Shown: positions 7,848-16,692, counted from the first letter of the stretch. The stretch: 57,655 bases of DNA from Limosilactobacillus avistercoris (GCF_014836425.1 NZ_JACSQW010000010.1:1-57655), one strand, 5' to 3'. A program made the numbers and translations. Notes: generated by a model not told the origin, from the sequence alone.

Positions 7848-9151
7848 TGGAGAAAAAAAGCTTAGATGATATTAACGGAAGTGTTAATGTTCCCACAGTT
7901 TATGAAACAGCATTCTGGCAAAAATTCCTTGCATATAGCGGTCCCGGAGCACTTGTAGCTGTTGGCTATATGGATCCGGGTAATTGGTTGACCTCTCTCG
8001 CTAGTGGTAGCCAATATGGTTATTCACTACTTGGTGTACTTTTCGTCTCTATTATCGTGGCAATGATTATGCAGTCACTTTCAATTAAATTGGGAGTTGT
8101 CACAAGAACCGATCTAGCGCAAGCAATTGCTAAACGAGTCCCTAAATCGATCAGAATCGGACTCTGGTTATTAAACGAACTTGCAATGATGGCAACCGAT
8201 TTAACGGGAGTAGTTGGTACATCGATTGCGCTCTACTTTCTTTTTCATCTACCACTCATTATCGGAATCTTCCTCACTATTGCCGATGTTTTTATTGTCC
8301 TTGCCTTTCTTCGCTTTGGAATTCGGCGGGTTGAGTTTATTGTCCTTGCAACAATCTTAATAGTAGGGACAATCTTTGCGGTTGAGGTATGCCGAGCCCA
8401 CCCAAGCTGGACCGCCATCTTAAATGGTCTTATCCCTCAATCACAAATCGTTATCAATCACTCAGAACTTCTTTTAAGCCTGGGAATTATTGGTGCAACA
8501 ATCATGCCCCATAATATTTACCTCCACTCCGCATTAGCGCAAAGTAGGCGTTATGATGAACACGATCCAGCTCAGGTCGCTGAAACCATTAAATTTGCTA
8601 ATTGGGATTCAATTATTCATCTCATCGCTGCATTAATTGTAAATGCCCTTTTGCTTATCCTGGGTGGAACTCTTTTCTTCCACACTACAAACTTAAACAG
8701 TTTAGCAGACGTTTTTTACGGACTTAAAGATCCGCAAATTGTCGGTTCATTATCTAGTTCAATCATGAGCTGGCTATTTGGTTTTGCACTTCTCATTACA
8801 GGATTGATATCATCCATAACAAGTACACTAGCTGGACAAATTGTTATGGAAGGCTATATCAATATCCGGCTTCCATTATGGAAACGCCGGTTATTAACCC
8901 GATTTGTAACATTAATTCCAATCATTATTATCGGAATTTTTATTCGCTTTAACGAGCAACAATTTGAGCAGTTAATTATCTACGCCCAAGTTATTCTAAG
9001 CATTGCCCTCCCGTTTACTCTTTTTCCGCTCGTTAAAATTACGAGTAATCAAAAATTAATGGGAAAATATGCTAATCATCGCTGGCAAGCAACCATTGAA
9101 TATGCCATTGTAATCTTACTAACTGGGCTAAATCTTTCGGCATTATTCTAA
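7847..9151 (+). CDS. mntH: Nramp family divalent metal transporter (manganese)
   Basis: 434 residues with about 11 membrane helices. The two metal-binding helices are canonical: DPGNW in TM1 (about 44-48) and the ATIMPHNIYLHSAL stretch in TM6 (about 217-230), with the Met and His expected for Mn2+/Fe2+ selectivity. Proton-driven import across the plasma membrane. Lactobacilli use high Mn2+ as an antioxidant. Translationally coupled to hemH (one-base overlap) and followed 10 nt later by a PAP2 gene, so a three-gene operon is likely. Confidence 0.93.
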   Translation: MEKKSLDDINGSVNVPTVYETAFWQKFLAYSGPGALVAVGYMDPGNWLTSLASGSQYGYSLLGVLFVSIIVAMIMQSLSIKLGVVTRTDLAQAIAKRVPKSIRIGLWLLNELAMMATDLTGVVGTSIALYFLFHLPLIIGIFLTIADVFIVLAFLRFGIRRVEFIVLATILIVGTIFAVEVCRAHPSWTAILNGLIPQSQIVINHSELLLSLGIIGATIMPHNIYLHSALAQSRRYDEHDPAQVAETIKFANWDSIIHLIAALIVNALLLILGGTLFFHTTNLNSLADVFYGLKDPQIVGSLSSSIMSWLFGFALLITGLISSITSTLAGQIVMEGYINIRLPLWKRRLLTRFVTLIPIIIIGIFIRFNEQQFEQLIIYAQVILSIALPFTLFPLVKITSNQKLMGKYANHRWQATIEYAIVILLTGLNLSALF

Positions 9152-9161
9152 GGAGATAATT

Positions 9162-9809
9162 ATGAAGAAAAAATCACAACTGGCAACCGGTATAATTTGC
9201 TGGTTATTATTCGGTATTCTCTTAATCAACGTTAGTCATAACTCACCCTGGATTACCCGTCTTGACCAACTTGGTTATCAATTAACACAACCGACTTTTT
9301 CGTTGAAAACTCAGGTCATGATTATCCTGACTCATTTTGGGGATCCAATCATTATCCAAGCCCTTACAATCCTGATTGCACTCTACCTTTGGTGGCAAAG
9401 CAAGTTCAATCTTAGCCTCTGGTATGTTCTCCTTCAATTTGTCGGCTATTCACTGGTTATCCTTGTTAAGTATAACGTTCTCCGTATTCGACCAAGCAAT
9501 AAACTCTTTCCGGCTAACGGTTATAGTTTCCCTAGCGGTCATACCTTTGCAACCGTCATCTTTGTGCTTACCATTCTCTCACTAATTCTTCCTTACCTTC
9601 ATCACCAAAGTTGGAAAATTGCGTGGCAAGTAATTGGCGCACTTTGGATCATCATAATCATGATTACCCGAGTTTACCTCCGTGACCACTTTACCAGTGA
9701 CGTTATCAGTGGTCTTCTTCTCGCTAGTGGCTGGTGGTTAATTACAGCTGCTTTTCGCCACCAGCTTTCTCAATGGTTAATTAAACCGATAACAAAGATA
9801 AGAATATGA
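9162..9809 (+). CDS. PAP2 family membrane phosphatase
   Basis: 215 residues, six membrane segments. The tripartite phosphatase signature is complete: KYNVLRIRP (about 103-111), PSGHT (about 124-128) and RVYLRDHFTSD (about 171-181) with the catalytic His residues. Members dephosphorylate undecaprenyl pyrophosphate, phosphatidic acid or phosphatidylglycerol phosphate on the outer face of the membrane. AAGGAG lies before the ATG. Last gene of the hemH-mntH-PAP2 unit. Lipid-carrier recycling is the most likely role, but the substrate is not decided by sequence. Confidence 0.88.
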   Translation: MKKKSQLATGIICWLLFGILLINVSHNSPWITRLDQLGYQLTQPTFSLKTQVMIILTHFGDPIIIQALTILIALYLWWQSKFNLSLWYVLLQFVGYSLVILVKYNVLRIRPSNKLFPANGYSFPSGHTFATVIFVLTILSLILPYLHHQSWKIAWQVIGALWIIIIMITRVYLRDHFTSDVISGLLLASGWWLITAAFRHQLSQWLIKPITKIRI

Positions 9810-9814
9810 TTCAT

Positions 9815-9856
9815 AAAAAAAGAATCCAAGAGGAATAACCTCTTGGATTCTTTTTT
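9815..9856. terminator. Bidirectional terminator between PAP2 and tRNA-His
   Basis: Perfect 18-bp stem (AAAAAAGAATCCAAGAGG / complement) with a five-base loop and T-runs on both strands. It ends the hemH operon on one side and tRNA-His on the other. Confidence 0.9.
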
Positions 9857-9862
9857 GGACAG

Positions 9863-9938
9863 GGCGGTATGTGGGATTCGAACCCACGCGTGCCGGACCC
9901 ACAAACCGGTGTGTTAACCAAACTTCACCAATACCGCC
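9863..9938 (-). tRNA. tRNA-His (GTG)
   Basis: 76 nt including the extra G at -1. The acceptor stem GCGGTAT/ATACCGC is perfect with C73, TTCGAAT is the T-loop, and the anticodon loop reads TTGTGGG. The CCA end is not encoded. The top pair of the anticodon stem is a T-T mismatch. Confidence 0.92.
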
Positions 9939-9986
9939 ATAATATAAGTCCAGAAATAATAATAACATATATTTGCTATGGAATAC

Positions 9987-10021
9987 AATAAAAAGAGCCA
10001 AACAATTAAGTTTAGCTCTTT
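9987..10021 (-). terminator. Terminator of the PLP decarboxylase gene
   Basis: Stem AAAGAGCTAAAC / GTTTGGCTCTTT on the minus strand, then TTTATTG. It lies about 65 nt past the stop codon. Confidence 0.82.
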
Positions 10022-10086
10022 CGTATTTATGTTTAGATTTTCGTAATTACATAATAAGGTTAGAAGGAGATAGGAACATATTAGTA

Positions 10087-11925
10087 TTAAAGGATCTCAT
10101 TTAATTTTTCTTTCATGGATTTAGCAATCCCTTTTGTATAATCATTAAATAACTCTGTATTGTTTAAGAATGGAGTCATGATCGCAGCACGCAATAACGT
10201 AACTGCACCAACCTTTTCCCAATCATTCTTGGAAAAGCCCATCTTTTCAATAAATGGAACTGGCGAATCACCATAAGTATCCTTCTTAAAGATTGTGTGT
10301 GATGTTAAGAACCGGTTAGCGTAAACATGACTATCGTAGAATGATGATAGATCAAACATCTTTTCATTTAAGGCATTAGTCTTTTCTAAGCTAGTTTCAC
10401 CTTCAACTTTAAGGACCCAATCAACCATATTAAAGTCTGGATTATCAAGTGGATATGCCTTAATAGTCTTTCCTTTAACATTAAATTCCAGTCCTTCGAG
10501 GAACTTGTGGAATCGTTGAGCCGTCTCAATTGAAGAACCAATCAACCGACCATAACCGGTAATATTAAGTGGTAATGTTCGGTGAGCAGCCCAAACTCCT
10601 GTAGCTGTAGCTCCGCCCTTAGAACCACCAATAATATAAGAACCAAGCATATCTGGAGCTGTTGCTGTCTTCTTTTCAAAGACATATGGTGCAAAGTAAG
10701 AAATTACGTTCCGCATACTCTGGTACTTAATAGCAATTCCACCAGCACAATATGGGACATATCCCATCTTATGGGGATCGATTGTAACTGATTCAGCATC
10801 CCTGATAGCTTTGTAACTATTATAAACATGCTTAGAAATTCGAACAGGATAGTGAAAGACATCGTGTTTCTTAAACATGTCTTCCAATTGATCATATTCT
10901 ACAAAATGATCATTTTCATCTTTAAATAAAGCACGAGCATAACCACCATAAGCAGCATCAACGTGGAGGTAGAAGTAAACTCCCTGTTTTTCCATTTCTT
11001 TACGGAACTTAACGATCCGGTCAACTTCATCAACTTGACCTTCTTCAGTAGTACCGACAACAGCAACAACACCAAGGATTGGCGTCTTTTCTGCTGCCAA
11101 CTTTTTAATAGTATCTTCCAGAATATCAATATTCATTCGGAAGTCGCTCATGACTGGGATTTGAACCATCTGATCTAATCCAATCCCTGAAATATCAAGA
11201 GCTTTCAACCATGAATAGTGTTTGGTGTAAGAAACAATAAATTTACCTAACTTCTGAATGTTTTTACCGCTCCGTGATGAATGTGCCTTAACAGCATCAA
11301 TTTGCTCTGGCGTCAGCGTCTTTAAGATTTTGAGAACTTTTTCAACAGACATATTAAAAAGTTCCCATTCACTTAATCCCTTAACCTTATCAGGAACAAC
11401 TTCCTTGAACGCTAATGGCATCGACTTAAATTGACGCATATACCAAATACCTTCAAGATTTTCAATCGAACCATCGTGAGTTAAGTGAGCCCAGCCATCT
11501 TTGAAACCAAGCAATTGCGAAAGATCTTCACCTACTTCAGCTTCCATTTTAGAATTTGCCATTGAACATTCAATAGTAACGTTGTTAGCATTCCAAAGCA
11601 TTGCATCTGAATAGGCTAACATAGCTGGTGTTAATGTATCCGAGAGCATTTGCCCCCAGTAGCGACCAGCTGACATCCAAGGAACACTACCAGCACGTAG
11701 TCGATGATCAAGTTCATCTAAAACGTTATGTTGACGTTGTAATGATTGTTGATAGTCCTCTTTTTCCTTTTCTTTATCAGAAATAGCAGGGACATCTCCT
11801 GGAATATAATTTTTACGCCAGCCAAAGTGATTTGTAATTAATCGATCAAGCTCGTTCCCGTAAATGGAGCTATTCTCTGACTTGTCACCAATAAACAGTG
11901 ACTTAAAATTCATATCTTCACTCAT
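10087..11925 (-). CDS. Tyrosine/aromatic amino acid decarboxylase (PLP, group II)
   Basis: 612 residues, very close in layout to enterococcal/lactobacillar tyrosine decarboxylases (about 620 aa). Conserved blocks include LFIGDKSEN at the N-terminus, AGRYWGQMLSDTLTP, HVDAAYGGYARALF (about 317-330, cofactor Asp), TIDPHKMGYVPYCAGG (about 382-397, Schiff-base Lys), YVFEKK, and TVLRAA-like LLRAAIMTP near the C-terminus. It decarboxylates tyrosine and probably phenylalanine or dopa, consuming a proton and giving the amine. The start at 11925 is chosen because AAGGAG sits 8 nt upstream. A pyruvoyl decarboxylase homologue and an APC transporter lie next to it, giving an amine-production, acid-resistance cluster. 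Sequence differs enough from typical TyrDC that substrate preference is open. Confidence 0.85.
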   Translation of the reverse strand: MSEDMNFKSLFIGDKSENSSIYGNELDRLITNHFGWRKNYIPGDVPAISDKEKEKEDYQQSLQRQHNVLDELDHRLRAGSVPWMSAGRYWGQMLSDTLTPAMLAYSDAMLWNANNVTIECSMANSKMEAEVGEDLSQLLGFKDGWAHLTHDGSIENLEGIWYMRQFKSMPLAFKEVVPDKVKGLSEWELFNMSVEKVLKILKTLTPEQIDAVKAHSSRSGKNIQKLGKFIVSYTKHYSWLKALDISGIGLDQMVQIPVMSDFRMNIDILEDTIKKLAAEKTPILGVVAVVGTTEEGQVDEVDRIVKFRKEMEKQGVYFYLHVDAAYGGYARALFKDENDHFVEYDQLEDMFKKHDVFHYPVRISKHVYNSYKAIRDAESVTIDPHKMGYVPYCAGGIAIKYQSMRNVISYFAPYVFEKKTATAPDMLGSYIIGGSKGGATATGVWAAHRTLPLNITGYGRLIGSSIETAQRFHKFLEGLEFNVKGKTIKAYPLDNPDFNMVDWVLKVEGETSLEKTNALNEKMFDLSSFYDSHVYANRFLTSHTIFKKDTYGDSPVPFIEKMGFSKNDWEKVGAVTLLRAAIMTPFLNNTELFNDYTKGIAKSMKEKLNEIL

Positions 11926-11986
11926 CAAATTGTCTCCTTCCACAATCATAATTTCTTAAAAGTACTTTTTAATTTCGTTTTTTGTT

Positions 11987-12001
11987 ATAAAAATAATTAT
12001 T
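11987..12001. promoter_or_regulatory. Shared 15-nt AT-rich element upstream of the decarboxylase
   Basis: ATAAAAATAATTATT lies in a near-palindromic 23-nt stretch 62 nt upstream of the PLP decarboxylase start. The identical 15-mer recurs at 13514 before the second decarboxylase. Possible operator; chance recurrence in AT-rich DNA is not excluded. Confidence 0.4.
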
Positions 12002-12055
12002 TTATAATAAAGTACCTATTATCTTTTGCCAAGCAATATACAAATAGGCTCTAAA

Positions 12056-12083
12056 GCCCGGAAAAGTCCGAACTCTGGAGCCT
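12056..12083 (-). terminator. Hairpin between the two decarboxylase genes (dispersed type)
   Basis: An imperfect GGCTC...GAGCC hairpin with an inner TTCGGA/TCCGGG stem, followed by TATTTGTAT on the minus strand. It is about 75 nt past the stop of the PsiD-like gene. Similar hairpins occur at 17906, 21975 and 30948. Confidence 0.55.
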
Positions 12084-12157
12084 ATCTGCGCTTATGAGGA
12101 ACATGAAAACGAACTTATATGCATGGGTGTTTTCTTGTTCTTTTTAATTATTAATTT

Positions 12158-13441
12158 TTACTTTACACGAGCAATTTCACTATTTACCTTAATATCTGAA
12201 CTACCTAAGCCAGGTTCTTGACCGTGCAAATTGAATTCAAGTTGGGTTTCTGGTCTGAATAGCATAACATGAGTAGATCCACCAAAGTGGAAGAGTCCAA
12301 GTTGATCACCTTTCTTAACGTGTTGACCGACTTTAACGGTGATTTCGTCACTTGATACTTCAGACATACCAACGGCAACGAAGCACATAAGGCCAATCTT
12401 AGGATTATCTGACTTAATGTAAATAACAGCACGGGTAGCAGTTGACGTTAAGAAGCCTTGTGATGCAGTAGCTTGCGTGTCATCTGGTGTGGTACTAGTA
12501 AAGCCTTCATAGAAGTTTTCTGCATAGTATGAGCCAGGGAGATTATAAGCTTTAACGATAGTCCCATCAACTGGACTGTTCCAACGGTGGAAACTAAATA
12601 CACTTAAGAATGCTTGGTAGAGAGTACCACCCTTAAATTTATCAGCCCACGGATCATTTTGAAGTAAGTCTAATAGGGAGTAAGGTTGCCCCTTCATCCA
12701 GAACTTAGCTTGCATTGGAAGGTTACGAGCAATCTTCAGCGGTGCTGATTCACAAGAAGCACAGATTGAATCTGGGTCATCAGGATTTTCTACTGGACGA
12801 ATACCAGGATTGAATTCACGAGTAAAGTAATCATCCCATGATGTAAAGCCAAGGTGTTTATCCAAATCGTTAGAACGGCAATGGAAGGCCTTTTCAAAAT
12901 CATCACCATAAGCCTTCTTAGCCATCCGTTCACGTGCATCATCACAAAGCCAACCACGTGAACTAGTATTAAGAACATATGTTGATTTTTCACTCTTTAA
13001 GAATTTACCCCAGTAATCCAGGATATCACGTAACTTAGCGTTAACCTTATCATTCATGAAAAATGCGTACCCTGCACGCGTTGCCATTGGGTAATTAAAC
13101 AATGCAGCCATTGGGGTACCAACAAAACTAGTTAAATTATATTCAGGTGCCCGTTGAATAATCCGGTTAATCATTAATAACATTTGGTGGTAATCACTTA
13201 CTTGTGGAAGATCAGCAGGAGCATCTACGTGATTTGCTGGAATTTCATCAAACATCATTTGTGCAAGGTTCCAAATATAATGATTATTTTCAATTAACTC
13301 TTTAAAAGCCTGAACAGGTGGTAAAAGCTTTTGGTTTTCTTCTGCCTTAGCTTCTTCTAACACCTTGTTTAGCCATTCATTATAAGCTTTTTGATCACTT
13401 GGTTGCCATTTAGTAACGTTATAGGGAATATCGTTTGTCAT
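12158..13441 (-). CDS. Phosphatidylserine decarboxylase-related (PsiD-like) pyruvoyl decarboxylase
   Basis: 427 residues. The N-terminal half (about 10-160) resembles the extra domain found ahead of the catalytic region in PsiD-type tryptophan decarboxylases. The C-terminal half carries the phosphatidylserine-decarboxylase fold with FFTREFNPGIRP-like YFTREFNPGIRP (about 215-226), FHRWNSPVDG (about 288-297) and FHFGGSTHVMLF (about 390-401). The GGS-T step is where such proenzymes self-cleave to form the pyruvoyl group. No membrane anchor is evident, so a soluble amino-acid substrate is more likely than a phospholipid. It lies between, and is transcribed divergently from, the APC transporter. 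Start ATG has GAGGAG eight nt upstream. The substrate (Trp, Phe or other) is inference. Confidence 0.75.
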   Translation of the reverse strand: MTNDIPYNVTKWQPSDQKAYNEWLNKVLEEAKAEENQKLLPPVQAFKELIENNHYIWNLAQMMFDEIPANHVDAPADLPQVSDYHQMLLMINRIIQRAPEYNLTSFVGTPMAALFNYPMATRAGYAFFMNDKVNAKLRDILDYWGKFLKSEKSTYVLNTSSRGWLCDDARERMAKKAYGDDFEKAFHCRSNDLDKHLGFTSWDDYFTREFNPGIRPVENPDDPDSICASCESAPLKIARNLPMQAKFWMKGQPYSLLDLLQNDPWADKFKGGTLYQAFLSVFSFHRWNSPVDGTIVKAYNLPGSYYAENFYEGFTSTTPDDTQATASQGFLTSTATRAVIYIKSDNPKIGLMCFVAVGMSEVSSDEITVKVGQHVKKGDQLGLFHFGGSTHVMLFRPETQLEFNLHGQEPGLGSSDIKVNSEIARVK

Positions 13442-13513
13442 AAAAAAATCTCCTCTCGTTTATTTCCTAGTGATTACGATTCCAAGAGCACTCCGGTCAT
13501 TTCTGAATTTTTA

Positions 13514-13528
13514 ATAAAAATAATTATT
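13514..13528. promoter_or_regulatory. Second copy of the shared 15-nt element
   Basis: Identical to the 15-mer at 11987-12001, here 73 nt upstream of the PsiD-like gene. A partial copy (AAAATAATTAT) follows at 13593-13603, on the transporter side of the divergent promoter region. Confidence 0.4.
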
Positions 13529-13745
13529 AAATAAGCTCTTATTTAAATATAGAAAAAGCACTTCACAAAGTTGATTATTCCCAATTGTAATTAAAATAAT
13601 TATGTAAAAATATAAATTATTTTATTTCAAGCTTTTTTTATTTACCTATTACTCCTCTGAGCTAATACAATGATTGTGTAGTGCTTCTATAACAAATATT
13701 TTCATACTATAAATACTGATATTTAGGTGTTTATGGTACGATGCT

Positions 13746-13774
13746 TTGACTTAATCCAAATTATTAATTATATT
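13746..13774 (+). promoter_or_regulatory. Promoter of the APC transporter
   Basis: TTGACT, 17-nt spacer, TATATT, about 58 nt upstream of the ATG at 13832. Confidence 0.7.
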
Positions 13775-13831
13775 TTCTATATTTACTACAGTCATTTTAG
13801 AAAAACGAAAATTACGGGAGGTTGTATTTAT

Positions 13832-15252
13832 ATGTCGAAAAAAACTTGTCCACAGTTAGTTTAGGGACATTTATAGGTATGACCATTGCGTTAGCTGCAA
13901 GTATTCGTAATATCCCTGATGTTGCAGCTGCTGGATGGCCAATGTTTCTTTATATGGGAATAGCGACATTCCTATTTGCATTACCTATTTGTTTAATTGC
14001 CGGTGAATTTGGAAGTACATTTCCGGAAAAAGGTGGACCTGAACTTTGGGTACGTAATACCTTAGGAGATAATTTTGGGTTTGCAACCTCATGGCTTCTA
14101 TGGACCATCTTATTTCCAAGTATGGTTGTAGTTGCTTCCGCTCTACCTCCACTTATAGCAACAGCTATTAACATTCCTAAGCTCGGAACAGATAACATTT
14201 TTACATTGATCGTAATTCTTGTTTCATTTTGGGGAATGACCTTTTTAAATCGTGTTCTGGATATGGCACAAATCACTGGTAAATGGGCTAACTGGATTGG
14301 AATTTATATTCCATTTATAATCATGACAATCCTTGGTGTTGCAGTCTTAATTAAAACAGGTATTCATCCCAATTCTATTTTGCATAGTTTCTCTCCAGAA
14401 AAGATTATCCCTTTAGGTAGCGGTGCAAAGTCATTAGCCTACTTCTCACCAATTGCACTTATCTTCGTTGGGATTGAACTATCATCCGTTTATATTACCC
14501 GTTTGAAGAAAACAAAGGAATATCCAATTGGTGTCCTAGCTACGTTACTATTCATGTTAGTGTTAAACCTTATAAACGGGTTTATGGAATCAGCTATGAT
14601 CTCATCAGCTAAAATTAATCTTAACAATATTGTTCAACCAATCATAATTTACAATAAGATTTTAGGATTACCATCATGGTTCAATAACCTATTCAGTATT
14701 TTAGTTACCATTGGTGTATGTATCCAGCTATCAGCTTGGGTATCAGGACCTGATAAAACTATGCTAGCTTCTGCAAGAGACGGTTATATTTCACCAAAAT
14801 TAAAATTCTGGAAGAAAGATAAATTTGGTGATTCACCATCCATTATGTATGTACAGGCAATTATTGTTTCTGTCTTTTCATGTGCTTACCTGTTAATTCC
14901 TGATATTAACAGCGCATTCCTAGACTTAGTCAATGCAACTAACGTAATTTACTGTACAGTTTATGTATTTATGGCAATTGGATTTATTAAGATGCGGGTT
15001 AAGGAACCTAACCTCAAGTCAGACTTCCAAGTCGGAAACCAATTTATGGCTTGGCTAATTGGTCTTGTCTTAATTGTCACTATTGGAGTAATTATGGTAG
15101 CCACCTTTATTGTTGGAACCCTATTTAACTTCCTTGTCGTTGCAGGTATTAGTGCGGTTATCATTATTCTGCCATTTATCTTCTTCCACTTTAAGAAACC
15201 ACGTTGGGCTACCGAAGTGAAAGCTTTGATAAAAGACAACAGTAGAAAGTGA
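13832..15252 (+). CDS. APC family amino acid/amine antiporter, frameshifted at its start
   Basis: About 474 residues, about 12 membrane helices, of the amino acid-polyamine-organocation group that includes tyrosine/tyramine and glutamate/GABA exchangers (STVSLGTFIGMT at the start, EFGSTFPEKGGPELWV at about 45-60, SAWVSGPDKTMLASARDGY in the middle). It would exchange the decarboxylase substrate for the amine product. The natural start is ATG at 13832, ten nt after GGGAGG, but it reads MSKKTCPQLV then stop. One extra A in the seven-A run at 13838-13844 would give MSKKNLSTVSLG and join the full frame. The only start in the long frame is a TTG directly against the ribosome site, which is implausible. 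Whether this is a true mutation, slippage control or a base-calling error cannot be told here. Confidence 0.75.
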
Positions 15253-15287
15253 TCATTAATATAAAAAGCGTCATTATCAATATAACT

Positions 15288-15332
15288 AAAAGGCCAGATA
15301 GAACAGCAATGTCCTACTTGGCCCTTTTTATA
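15288..15332 (+). terminator. Terminator of the APC transporter
   Basis: AAAAGGCCA...TGGCCCTTTTTA hairpin, about 35 nt after the stop codon. Confidence 0.75.
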
Positions 15333-15342
15333 CCACAATAAA

Positions 15343-15370
15343 AAAGCTTCGAGAAAATTCTCGAAGCTTT
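15343..15370 (-). terminator. Terminator of rplK-rplA
   Basis: Perfect 13-bp stem AAAGCTTCGAGAA/TTCTCGAAGCTTT followed by TTTATTG on the minus strand. Confidence 0.88.
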
Positions 15371-15391
15371 TCTTTCTAAATTAAATTTAAC

Positions 15392-16084
15392 TTAGAAGCT
15401 TTCCAAATCAAGTGTAACACTTGGTCCAAAAGTAGATGCGATTGAAGCATGTTGTACATAAGTACCACGTACAGAAGCTGGACGTGCCTTAATAATAATG
15501 TCTTCAATAGTCTTTAAGTTTTCAACTAACTTGTCAGTGTCGAATGAAGACTTACCGAATGGAACAGCAACGTTACCATCACGGTCAGTCCGGTAGGTAA
15601 CCTTACCAGCCTTAGATTCTTCAACTGCCTTAGCAACATCCATAGTAACAGTACCAGTCTTAGGGTTTGGCATTAAGCCCTTAGGTCCAAGAATACGACC
15701 TAAACGACCAACAACTGGCATCATGTCTGGAGTTGCGATTGCAACGTCAAAGTCTAACCAACCGTCTTGGATCTTGTCAGCCAAGTCAGCGTCACCAACA
15801 AAGTCAGCACCGGCTTCCTTAGCAGCCTTAGCATTTTCACCCTTAGCGAAAACAATAACAGTTTGATCCTTACCAGTACCGTTTGGTAATACAACGGCAC
15901 CACGTAATTGTTGATCAGCTTGCTTAGTATCAACGTTTAACTTAAATGCAACTTCAACAGTTGAGTCAAAGTTAGCGAAATCAATATCTTTTACTAATTG
16001 GACAGCGTCGTTAACAGCGTATTTCTTCTTGCTGTCAACCTTTTTAAGCGCGTCTTGGTACTTCTTACCACGTTTTTTAGCCAT
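15392..16084 (-). CDS. rplA: 50S ribosomal protein L1
   Basis: 230 residues. Binds 23S rRNA at the L1 stalk and acts as a translational repressor of its own mRNA. Begins [17 protein letters not shown]. The signature [31 protein letters not shown] is present in the middle, though split by no insertion. The start at 16084 has GGAGG ten nt upstream; the open frame runs further to 16144 but lacks signals. Downstream of rplK with an L1-type RNA site between the genes. Confidence 0.97.
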   Translation of the reverse strand: MAKKRGKKYQDALKKVDSKKKYAVNDAVQLVKDIDFANFDSTVEVAFKLNVDTKQADQQLRGAVVLPNGTGKDQTVIVFAKGENAKAAKEAGADFVGDADLADKIQDGWLDFDVAIATPDMMPVVGRLGRILGPKGLMPNPKTGTVTMDVAKAVEESKAGKVTYRTDRDGNVAVPFGKSSFDTDKLVENLKTIEDIIIKARPASVRGTYVQHASIASTFGPSVTLDLESF

Positions 16085-16107
16085 CTTGTGTTTTCCTCCT
16101 TGCAAAT

Positions 16108-16135
16108 GTGGTCTAGCGGAGTTCATACCTCCCAC
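16108..16135 (-). promoter_or_regulatory. Possible second L1-binding RNA site, before rplA
   Basis: On the minus strand GTGG-GAG...CTC-N7-CCAC forms a short helix with an asymmetric loop ending in GA, like the L1 site upstream of rplK but with a shorter upper stem. It lies 24 nt before the rplA start codon. Confidence 0.45.
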
Positions 16136-16179
16136 GGGGTCCACTACTTTAATAGCGTACCCGGTCTGCTACTTAGCAA

Positions 16180-16605
16180 TTAGTCTTCAACAGTGAAGCC
16201 CATGCTCCGTGCAGTACCTTCGATCATGCGCATAGCTGCTTCAACGTCAGCGGCGTTTAGATCTTGCATCTTAGTTTCGGCGATTTCCTTAACTTGAGCC
16301 TTGGTTACAGAAGCAACCTTGTTAGTGTTAGGTTCACCGGAACCGTGTTCAACACCAGCGGCCTTCTTCAATAAGACAGCAGCAGGTGGCGTCTTGGTAA
16401 TGAAGTCGAATGAACGGTCCTCATAAACGGTAATAACAACTGGGATCAACATACCCTTTTGGTCTGCAGTCCGAGCGTTAAATTCCTTAGTGAAGCCCAT
16501 AATGTTAATACCTGCTTGCCCAAGTGCAGGACCTACTGGTGGAGCTGGTGTAGCAGCACCGGCAGGAATTTGCAACTTGACAACGTTAGCTACTTTCTTT
16601 GCCAC
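16180..16605 (-). CDS. rplK: 50S ribosomal protein L11
   Basis: 141 residues, standard length. An N-terminal proline-rich segment ([23 protein letters not shown], about 10-32) and a C-terminal rRNA-binding domain ([17 protein letters not shown] end) are visible. Forms the GTPase-associated centre with L10/L12. Start codon is GTG with GGAGG nine nt upstream. First gene of rplK-rplA, with its own promoter at 16693-16721. Confidence 0.97.
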   Translation of the reverse strand: MAKKVANVVKLQIPAGAATPAPPVGPALGQAGINIMGFTKEFNARTADQKGMLIPVVITVYEDRSFDFITKTPPAAVLLKKAAGVEHGSGEPNTNKVASVTKAQVKEIAETKMQDLNAADVEAAMRMIEGTARSMGFTVED

Positions 16606-16631
16606 GAGACAAAACCTCCTTAGTCCGTGTT

Positions 16632-16667
16632 GTGGTCATGATGAGGCAGTAAATTTACCTCTCCCAC
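16632..16667 (-). promoter_or_regulatory. L1-binding leader site of rplK-rplA
   Basis: The mRNA helix GTGG-GAGAGG / CCTC-ATCATGA-CCAC matches the known L1 mRNA target: a lower GTGG/CCAC stem, an asymmetric loop with ATGA opposite G, and an upper stem. It lies 27 nt before the rplK start codon. Confidence 0.7.
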
Positions 16668-16692
16668 AGTATGTCGAATAGCATACTTAGGT

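Noticed and set aside
9777-10001. 74-codon frame across tRNA-His
   Set aside because: It lies over the tRNA gene and two terminators; no independent support.
13822-13831. TTG start for the APC transporter in the long frame
   Set aside because: The TTG directly abuts GGGAGG (zero spacing), and the resulting N-terminus (MYLYVEKN) is unlike the family; the ATG at 13832 with a frameshift is more plausible.
13713-13862. Upstream reading frame running into the transporter start region in the MSKKTC frame
   Set aside because: No ribosome site at proper spacing and no conserved features; it is AT-rich chance coding.
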